This document shows positions 20,519-26,174 of a stretch of DNA of 26,174 nucleotides, piece after piece. The DNA is taken from the NCBI GenBank assembly GCA_043820045.1, contig JBDREF010000364.1:1-26174 (forward strand). Direction: 5' to 3'. Position numbers and translations under genes: made by a program. Source of the DNA: JBDREF01 sp043820045. GTDB taxonomy: Bacteria > Planctomycetota > Phycisphaerae > Sedimentisphaerales > Anaerobacaceae. The first letter of the stretch is position 1. Each line of letters begins with the position of its first letter. Below the pieces are notes generated by a model, which saw only the letters and a list, made by a program, of their open reading frames with translations, was not told the origin of the DNA and ran no database searches.

Positions 20519-22846
20519 TCAATTATCGGAATCTTCAATGAGTTCCATGATTCTCAGAGTGGCGAATTGATAGTTCTCCTCGCCGATCCGACTGACAACT
20601 TCCTCTCTTTCCGGGTACATCAGACGAAACTGGTCACGGTACTGATTCTCAATCTCTATTGAGTTCCTGTACTCTTTAACGGCTATTTCCGTTTTGCCTA
20701 ATTGGTCCGCGATCTTGCCCAGCTTCAGATGCAGCCGGCCGGCGCCGGGATAGCGCTCGACGGCAGTTGACGCCGTATCGAAAGCCTTGTTCAGCCAGTC
20801 TGTTCTTTCGGTTCGTGTCGAGTTTTCTGCGAGCAGGTCATATACCTCCGTCAATCGCTCGAAGTTCTGATAAGCAGTATTGTTGCGCTCGATTGCGATT
20901 TTCAGGCACTTTTCCGAACGCAGCAGCAAGTCCGGATTCTTATTTTGCGCAGACTCGAATCGATGCAGATATAGCCGGCCGTCAAGCGACAGTGCGGCGG
21001 AACTTAAAGGGTCGTTCTCAGCGGCCTGTTCGAGTAGTCGGTGGGCATCCTCGAATCGGCCTGCCGAAATAGCCTCGTTTGCCTGCCGGATTTTGGCCGT
21101 GCTTTCCGCTACGGGAACCAGGGCATAGCCGATGAAAACCCAGGCTGCTGCAGCCACCGCCGCTGCTATGATTATCTTCACAGATAGCGCGGGTCTGCGA
21201 ACTAACCTGGGTAAAGAGTTGGTATTTGAACTCAAGGCGGCCAGACATGCAATCATCGCCCAGAAGGTCGTGAATACGCCGGGCTCGAAAATTGCAAAAT
21301 CTGTCAGATTGTGCACAGCTACACTTAAAACGGCGCAAATAAGAACCACGGAGATAGTCGTCTCTTGTCTTTCATCTCTTGTACTTCGTGTTTTCCGCAG
21401 CGGCCCGGCCAGTAGTATGAAAGCCACGACGAAAACGGCTGTCGATGCAACGTATAATGTGACAATCAGGTAAATTGCAACGTCAAGAGTTTCAGCGGGC
21501 GCCGAAGGCGAAAGGATAGGGCGTGCGAACAGTAACGCCGCCGATACGACAATCAGCAGGGCCGTGGCAAGAGTTCTGAACACCGGCTGGTCGACGCCGG
21601 TTTTTGCCGCCGGACCTATGGCGCCGGGGGAGGTCGCTCTCCATAGCGGAATGAAAATCATAACCAGAAATCCCACGAGGCCGAGCGGGCCGTACTGAGT
21701 CAGGATGCTGAGCGGGAAATTGTGCGGGTCGGCGACGGATTCCAGGGCCGACGCCGGTTTGTAGCGCGTGTAGAAATGTCCGAAGTTGCCCGGGCCGACG
21801 CCGGTGAGCGGATGGTCGGCGTACATTTTTGCCGATGCGTGCCAGTACTGCCATCTGACCAGCATCGAACCGCCGCCGGGCAGCCGGTCGTGACTCAATC
21901 CATACCAGACAATCGCACCACCGCATCCGATGCACAACAAAAGGCCGGATACCAGCAGGGCTTCCCTGTGTGTCTTGACCCAATTGCCGAACCGAAGCAG
22001 TGCCATCAGGACTGCCGCAGCGAAGAACAGGCCGATGATCGCGCCTTTGCTGCGAGTAAGGACGAGGCTGAGCAGGACAATCACTGCGATGCCGCCTGTG
22101 GCCATAAGGTATATTGTGCCTGAAGGTTCGGATTTGCGATTCCTGAATTTATCGAGAAACAGAGCCACCGCGGCGAAAAAAGCCATCAGTGCGAACGAGC
22201 CGGCGGAATTGCGCGTTGTGAAGAAGCCGCGGACGCCCCTGGAATAAAGCCGGTGTTCGAACAGGAACTGCTGGAAAGAGCCGGGTTCTATGCCGAGCGG
22301 TTCGAGAAAAGTCTGCGGGTCCTGCTGATACTGCTCGATGGTCATTTGGTTACTGACGAAGAACTGCTCGGCGCATTGATAGGCCGATACCGCGCCCAGC
22401 GCAGCTATTACGACGAGTACTATTTTTATTTTCTCTCGGCTGTCCAGTATCTGAACGAGCAAAAGAGCTGTCAACAGCGGCGCTACGGACACGGCGATGT
22501 CGGTGATTGCAAGCCGCTTGTCCGCCGCTGCAAATCCGGCGACGGCCGCACCTATGCAGAATATGCCCAGGCCGATTTCCATGCCGGCGGGGCGGTACAG
22601 GAATCCTTTGCTGTAAAAGCTCCAGACGATCCACAGTACAAATGAAAATATCAGGACCGCCGAGACGGATATACTGTAAAGGTTGTCGCTGAGATTCACC
22701 GCACGAGCCGTCGATTGCATGGGGGGGCCTTCGGTAAGAGTTGCGCGAAGGGCAATCACTGACAGACACAAAGCAAGCAGGGCGTATTCCAGGTACACCA
22801 GGGTCTTGCTTTTGGACGTACTCGGATTAGTCGGCGTTCTTGTCAT
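20519..22846 (-). CDS. O-antigen ligase-like membrane protein with C-terminal TPR region
   Basis: A 775-residue polytopic protein. About a dozen membrane helices fill residues 20-580. The Wzy_C/WaaL signature lies in the large periplasmic loop: HPLTGVGPGNFGHFY, then YKPASALESVADPHN. The last 190 residues are soluble with TPR-like helices (AGRFEDAHRLLEQAAENDPL and the KLGKIADQLGKTEIAVKEY region). Such proteins join a lipid-linked polysaccharide to lipid A, to protein or to another chain; the TPR part may bind the acceptor. The ATG at 22846 is used; a TTG six codons upstream (22864) is an alternative. Either start overlaps the transferase gene (20 bp or more), so translation is coupled. It is the last gene of the run, convergent with yebC. 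Confidence 0.88.
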   Translation of the reverse strand: MTRTPTNPSTSKSKTLVYLEYALLALCLSVIALRATLTEGPPMQSTARAVNLSDNLYSISVSAVLIFSFVLWIVWSFYSKGFLYRPAGMEIGLGIFCIGAAVAGFAAADKRLAITDIAVSVAPLLTALLLVQILDSREKIKIVLVVIAALGAVSAYQCAEQFFVSNQMTIEQYQQDPQTFLEPLGIEPGSFQQFLFEHRLYSRGVRGFFTTRNSAGSFALMAFFAAVALFLDKFRNRKSEPSGTIYLMATGGIAVIVLLSLVLTRSKGAIIGLFFAAAVLMALLRFGNWVKTHREALLVSGLLLCIGCGGAIVWYGLSHDRLPGGGSMLVRWQYWHASAKMYADHPLTGVGPGNFGHFYTRYKPASALESVADPHNFPLSILTQYGPLGLVGFLVMIFIPLWRATSPGAIGPAAKTGVDQPVFRTLATALLIVVSAALLFARPILSPSAPAETLDVAIYLIVTLYVASTAVFVVAFILLAGPLRKTRSTRDERQETTISVVLICAVLSVAVHNLTDFAIFEPGVFTTFWAMIACLAALSSNTNSLPRLVRRPALSVKIIIAAAVAAAAWVFIGYALVPVAESTAKIRQANEAISAGRFEDAHRLLEQAAENDPLSSAALSLDGRLYLHRFESAQNKNPDLLLRSEKCLKIAIERNNTAYQNFERLTEVYDLLAENSTRTERTDWLNKAFDTASTAVERYPGAGRLHLKLGKIADQLGKTEIAVKEYRNSIEIENQYRDQFRLMYPEREEVVSRIGEENYQFATLRIMELIEDSDN

Positions 22847-23936
22847 TTTTAACGGTGGATTCAAAGACAGCGATAATTGACAACACCAAAACTGTCTGCA
22901 CGAAAACCAGAATGGTTCCGGCTATATCGACCTGGTAGAGGAAAGTTGCGCCAAGGCCTGTGCAGAGCGTGGCCAGGTACAAAGTCAGAGCCGCCTGGGT
23001 ATCGGTCAGGCCGTGTCTTTTCAGGCGATGGGAAAAATGCTGCGTATCGCCGACGAAAGGACTTTTGCCCTGGCTGATGCGCAGGATCGTGACGCTCATA
23101 AAATCATACAGCGGGACGGCCATTACGATCAGCGGCATAAAAACCGGGAACCATTGGCCGCTCTGAGCTTCGTGATAATAAGTCGTGCGCAGGCTCAACA
23201 GGGCCACGAAAAACCCTATCACAAGCGAGCCGGCGTCGCCCATGAATATCTTCGCGGGCGGGAAATTGAATAACAGAAACCCCAGCAGCGTTCCAATGAA
23301 GGCCAGCGCCAGGCCGCCGACGAGAATCTGACCGCTAAGAGCCGCGGCGGTAAACAATATGGAACTTACAATTGCCGCAATGCCGGCGGATGCCCCGTCC
23401 ATGTTGTCCAGGAAGTTGAAAGCGTTGATGATCAGCACTATCCAAAAGGCGGAGAGAACGGAGGCTACGGCTCTGCTCTCGATGAAAAACTCGACTCTTA
23501 TTTCACCGAAGGCCGCCGCAACTATCGCGACTGCGAACTGCACGGCGAGCTTGAAGAACGGGCCGAGATTCTTTTTGTCATCCCACAGGCCAAGCGCGAA
23601 CAGAACGATGACGCTGAGCAAGATGATCAGAAGCTCGTTGATTCTGGCCACAAAGTCCGCCGGGTCGATGTTTGCGCGTTCGGCCAGCCAGCCGAGATGA
23701 CCCGGTATGACGAGGAATTTTACGCAGGCTATGGCTCCGAGGATGATAATTACGAGCGTCGCGGATATCGCGATGCCGCCCCCCAGGGGGACAACCCTCT
23801 GTTTGTCGCCCTGGTATCTGTCCGGGGCCGGGCGGGAAACGAAATCGATGCTGACGGCCAGTTTCTTCGCTACGGCCGTCAAAACCGCCGAGACAACGAA
23901 CGAACCTGCCAAAAGGGCTGCTGCCAATGCTACCAA
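22827..23936 (-). CDS. MraY/WecA-type undecaprenyl-phosphate glycosyl-1-phosphate transferase
   Basis: A 369-residue protein with about ten membrane helices of the polyprenyl-phosphate N-acetylhexosamine-1-phosphate transferase family. Motifs: DDKKN (119-123), NAFNFLDNMDG (171-181), FMGDAGS (231-237) and the histidine motif HFSHRLKRHG (300-309). It starts a lipid-linked glycan by moving a sugar-1-phosphate from a UDP-sugar to undecaprenyl phosphate at the inner membrane. The HFSHRL motif is WecA/TagO-like rather than MraY-like, so glycan or exopolysaccharide synthesis is likelier than peptidoglycan. TTG start with AAGGAG eight bases upstream. It precedes the ligase gene (overlapping) and follows DUF4416 after 40 bp. 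Confidence 0.92.
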   Translation of the reverse strand: MVALAAALLAGSFVVSAVLTAVAKKLAVSIDFVSRPAPDRYQGDKQRVVPLGGGIAISATLVIIILGAIACVKFLVIPGHLGWLAERANIDPADFVARINELLIILLSVIVLFALGLWDDKKNLGPFFKLAVQFAVAIVAAAFGEIRVEFFIESRAVASVLSAFWIVLIINAFNFLDNMDGASAGIAAIVSSILFTAAALSGQILVGGLALAFIGTLLGFLLFNFPPAKIFMGDAGSLVIGFFVALLSLRTTYYHEAQSGQWFPVFMPLIVMAVPLYDFMSVTILRISQGKSPFVGDTQHFSHRLKRHGLTDTQAALTLYLATLCTGLGATFLYQVDIAGTILVFVQTVLVLSIIAVFESTVKNDKNAD

Positions 23937-23976
23937 GTCGAAAGCTCCTTATAAGTAATATTGGGCGATCTTAGGG

Positions 23977-24579
23977 CTAACCATAGTCGAGATCGTTTCG
24001 CTGAGGTTGCGACGGCAACGTGGCCGATGTTCTTGCTCGATGAGACGATTTCAATTGCTCCAGCAACCTGGTTCTGACCTTGTCGAAGAAGTCGAAGTAG
24101 CATTGTTGTCTGTAATCGGGATAGGTGTGGCCCAAAGGCTGCCAGCTACCTTTGTTGAACATCAGGGTTACCTCGGCATACATTTTCCTGCCGATATATA
24201 TACGATGCGAGTAGTTTTTTGTTGTGGCCAGAACGAGCTTGGACGGCTCGATTATCCCGGGGTCCAGATTGACCGGCCTCGATACCGGTATGCCGAGTCT
24301 TTTCGCCAGTTTCTGTTCGAGCTTGTTGGTTCGCAGTTTGATTTTCGCCAGTTTTTCGGGGTGGATTAGTCTCTCTATGCTGACAAACTGCCTGAGAATG
24401 CGCGGGCCCGTCTGTTCTTTGTAATAATCGGTCTTGTCGAACGGCCAGACTTCGCTCGTAAAATCGGCGTTGCCGAACTTGTCGGTCAGTGCATGGGCCG
24501 CACTGTGCAGACACTGGTAGTTGGCAGCCAAAATTCCCACTATCAGTTTTACGGGATTAGGCTCTTTGAGCTTCCACAT
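23977..24579 (-). CDS. DUF4416 family protein
   Basis: A 200-residue soluble protein matching DUF4416 by its opening PVKLIVGILAANYQCL, the segment EVWPFDKTDYYKEQTGPRILRQFVSIE, and GHTYPDYRQQCYFDFFDKVR near the end. The family is found mainly in planctomycetes, deltaproteobacteria and related anaerobes; its function is unknown. The last 25 residues are basic and Ser/Gln-rich, and probably disordered. It starts two bases after the stop of the isomerase-like gene, which implies coupled translation, and is followed by the glycosyl-1-phosphate transferase gene. Confidence 0.88.
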   Translation of the reverse strand: MWKLKEPNPVKLIVGILAANYQCLHSAAHALTDKFGNADFTSEVWPFDKTDYYKEQTGPRILRQFVSIERLIHPEKLAKIKLRTNKLEQKLAKRLGIPVSRPVNLDPGIIEPSKLVLATTKNYSHRIYIGRKMYAEVTLMFNKGSWQPLGHTYPDYRQQCYFDFFDKVRTRLLEQLKSSHRARTSATLPSQPQRNDLDYG

Positions 24580-24581
24580 AA

Positions 24582-25472
24582 TCAGACATCGCAGATTCGC
24601 ACGGCGTAAGCGAGGGACTCGATGGGATCGCGTTTCGGGACAAACTCATGGGCGACATACCCCGTGAATCCGGTCTCGGCAATGGCGCGCATGATCGCCG
24701 GATAATACAGCTCCTGCGTTTCGTCGATTTCGTGCCGATCGGGATTGCCGCCCGTGTGGTAATGCCCTATGTAGTCCTTGTTGTCGCGAAGGGTGCGGAT
24801 TATGTCGCCTTCCATAATCTGGGCGTGATAGATATCGTAGAGAATCTTCACTCGCTCGGAGCCGACTCGCTTACAGACCTCGACGCCCCAGGCAGTCTTG
24901 TCGAACATATAGTCTTTGTGGTTGACCTTGCTATTGAGGTATTCGAGGCAGATGGTGACTTTTTTCTTTTCCGCGTGTCCGACGATCTGTTTCAAGGCGA
25001 TGGTTGTGTTCTCGATGCCAACGTCGTCTGGCATGCCCTCGCGATTGCCGGGGAAGGAGATTACGTTTGGGAACTCGTATTCGGCGGCTGCATCAATCGC
25101 AGAGCGAATTTGTGCGAGGCACTGCTCGTGATTCTCTTTTCTGTTCAAGCCTTTACCCAGGCTGTGCGTGTTGATCATCGAGCAGACAAGGCCATGTTTC
25201 TTGACTGTCGGGAAGTCGTTGGGACCAAGCAGGTCAATTGCCTTTATGCCCATTTTCTTGGAGATTACGCAAAGCTCATCGAGCGAAAGCTTCCCGTAGC
25301 ACCATTTGCTGACGGATTGGTTGATGCGGCCGTTCTTGACGATCCGTTCGACATTAGCCGGGGCGGCATGTCCGGCGACGGCCAGTGAGCCGGCGACCGT
25401 GGCTGCTGCCATCAGGGAAGTATTGCGTACAAAATCCCGTCGCGAGAGTTCATCATTGCGTTGAGTAGTCAT
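24582..25472 (-). CDS. Tat-exported TIM-barrel isomerase/epimerase-like protein (hydroxypyruvate isomerase type)
   Basis: A 296-residue protein. The N-terminus carries a twin-arginine signal (SRRDFVRN at 10-17, then the hydrophobic SLMAAATVAGSLAVAGHAA), so it is folded in the cytoplasm and exported. The remainder is a xylose-isomerase-like TIM barrel; candidate metal ligands are Glu177 (CLEYLN), Asp213 (LYDIYHAQ), His239 (GHYHTGG) and Glu276 (AHEFVP). The closest named relatives are hydroxypyruvate isomerase and related sugar epimerases. Planctomycetes have many Tat-exported members of unknown substrate. ATG at 25472 is used because it starts the Tat signal and has AAGGA upstream; the frame to 25568 is not needed. 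It lies 92 bp after the formate dehydrogenase gene. Confidence 0.88.
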   Translation of the reverse strand: MTTQRNDELSRRDFVRNTSLMAAATVAGSLAVAGHAAPANVERIVKNGRINQSVSKWCYGKLSLDELCVISKKMGIKAIDLLGPNDFPTVKKHGLVCSMINTHSLGKGLNRKENHEQCLAQIRSAIDAAAEYEFPNVISFPGNREGMPDDVGIENTTIALKQIVGHAEKKKVTICLEYLNSKVNHKDYMFDKTAWGVEVCKRVGSERVKILYDIYHAQIMEGDIIRTLRDNKDYIGHYHTGGNPDRHEIDETQELYYPAIMRAIAETGFTGYVAHEFVPKRDPIESLAYAVRICDV

Positions 25473-25564
25473 AATATTTTTCCTTCCAAATCTGATTTGT
25501 TCTGTTGCTAATTTTAGTTTCAGGTTCGAGGCGTACCAAAAGGTCCGCACTTCGCCTGCGATAA

Positions 25565-26174
25565 TCATCTGATGCTCTTTATCTTCGCGGAGCAGACTTT
25601 GAACTCCGGTATTTTAGCTATCGGATCCAGCGCATCGTTAGTCAGCATGTTTGCAGGACCTTCGGCAAAATGAAACGGCATAAAGAGCCAGCCTTTAGCG
25701 ACCCGTGTGCCGACACTTGCTTTTGTTATTACCTTGCCTCTGCGCGTCGATACCTCCACCTGCTCACCGTCTTCTATGCCGTATTGCTCCGCATCGGCGA
25801 CATGAATTTCCACGTATCCCGTCGGCGATACCTGATTGATAGCCGGCGACTTGCGTGTGAGGGTCCCGGTGTGGTATTGGTACAGGAGCCTGCCGGTCGA
25901 GAGAATCAGCGGGAACTTCTTGTCCGGCGATTCCGCCGGTTCTTTGAACCGGACCGGGTGGAACTTGCCCTTTCCTCTTTTGAATTCGCCTTTGTGCAGG
26001 TACTTTGTTCCGGGGTGGCTCTTGTCTGCACATGGCCACTGAAGGCCGACGGATTCGATCCTGTCATACGAGATGCCGCCGTAGATTGGCGATACGGACG
26101 CGATTTCATCCATGATTTCCGATGCGTTTTCGTAGTCCATCGGCCAGTTCATGGCTTTGGATATATCGCATATG
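25565..26174 (-). CDS. formate dehydrogenase alpha subunit (molybdopterin oxidoreductase), C-terminal part
   Basis: The 3' end of a gene that begins beyond the right edge; the frame is open to the last bases (ICDISKAMNWPMDYENASEI...). The visible 200 residues hold the molybdopterin-dinucleotide-binding domain: LILSTGRLLYQYHTGTLTRK, VEIHVADAEQYGIEDGEQV, and KGWLFMPFHFAEGPANMLTN followed by DPIAKIPEFKVCSAKI. This pattern is characteristic of the FdhF/FdhA formate dehydrogenase catalytic subunit, as in acetogens and E. coli, more than of nitrate reductases. It would oxidise formate or reduce CO2 with Mo or W. The N-terminal iron-sulfur and Cys/Sec parts are outside the window, so electron partner and selenium use cannot be judged. 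Confidence 0.88.
   Translation of the reverse strand, partial: ICDISKAMNWPMDYENASEIMDEIASVSPIYGGISYDRIESVGLQWPCADKSHPGTKYLHKGEFKRGKGKFHPVRFKEPAESPDKKFPLILSTGRLLYQYHTGTLTRKSPAINQVSPTGYVEIHVADAEQYGIEDGEQVEVSTRRGKVITKASVGTRVAKGWLFMPFHFAEGPANMLTNDALDPIAKIPEFKVCSAKIKSIR

Overview
The window looks like chromosomal DNA from a Gram-negative-type bacterium, most likely a planctomycete of the Phycisphaerae/Sedimentisphaerales kind. This is inferred from gene content, not from a marker tree. A Kdo-transferase end and several lipobox proteins point to an outer membrane. The conserved 'C..sGk.i..Ge' hypothetical family, a Tat-exported TIM-barrel protein, a Gfo/Idh/MocA oxidoreductase, DUF4416 and an HtpX with a C-terminal zinc ribbon fit that phylum. 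A formate dehydrogenase end fits an anaerobic or facultative lifestyle. I see no rRNA, tRNA, CRISPR array, insertion sequence or phage gene. The DNA reads as housekeeping plus lineage-specific genes.

Layout. 1-382 is the 3' end of a Kdo transferase gene. 424-4699 is a minus-strand run: a GH10-like protein that lacks the catalytic glutamates, a membrane-anchored HhH protein, a conserved planctomycete hypothetical, a lipoprotein and a homocysteine S-methyltransferase domain protein. 4904-7126 is a second minus-strand run: an STAS antagonist and an RsbW-type kinase behind a good promoter, then a lipoprotein amidase and a small orphan protein. 7402-7671 is a divergent MazG-like pyrophosphohydrolase. 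7728-10683 is a translationally coupled pair, an amidohydrolase with a degenerate metal site and a sodium:neurotransmitter-type symporter. 11122-13697 is a plus-strand operon: a double zinc-ribbon protein, an unannotated 26-residue membrane peptide, LemA, and HtpX with a zinc ribbon.

13782-15757 is on the minus strand: a Cys-rich SAP-like protein, a cold-shock protein with its own promoter, structured leader and terminator, a metallo-beta-lactamase-fold hydrolase with two credible starts, and a small membrane protein. 16220-17926 holds the Gfo/Idh/MocA oxidoreductase and a coiled-coil membrane protein. 18033-18398 is a small membrane protein. 18678-20463 holds a PAS-only protein and YebC. 20519-26174 is a tight minus-strand run: the formate dehydrogenase C-terminus (continuing out of the window), a Tat-exported sugar isomerase-like protein, DUF4416, an MraY/WecA-type glycosyl-1-phosphate transferase and an O-antigen ligase/TPR protein.

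How the genes work together: the last two (transferase, ligase) form a lipid-linked polysaccharide module. STAS plus RsbW form a partner-switch pair whose sigma factor and phosphatase lie elsewhere. The zinc-ribbon/micropeptide/LemA/HtpX operon looks like a membrane protein quality-control unit. The most unusual non-coding region is 15261-15961. It holds phased T-tracts, a promoter and a 10-bp leader stem for the SAP-like gene, then a compound inverted repeat after that gene, then the cold-shock promoter and leader. No single dramatic new system (defence island, retroelement, biosynthetic cluster) is visible; the strongest leads are listed as findings.
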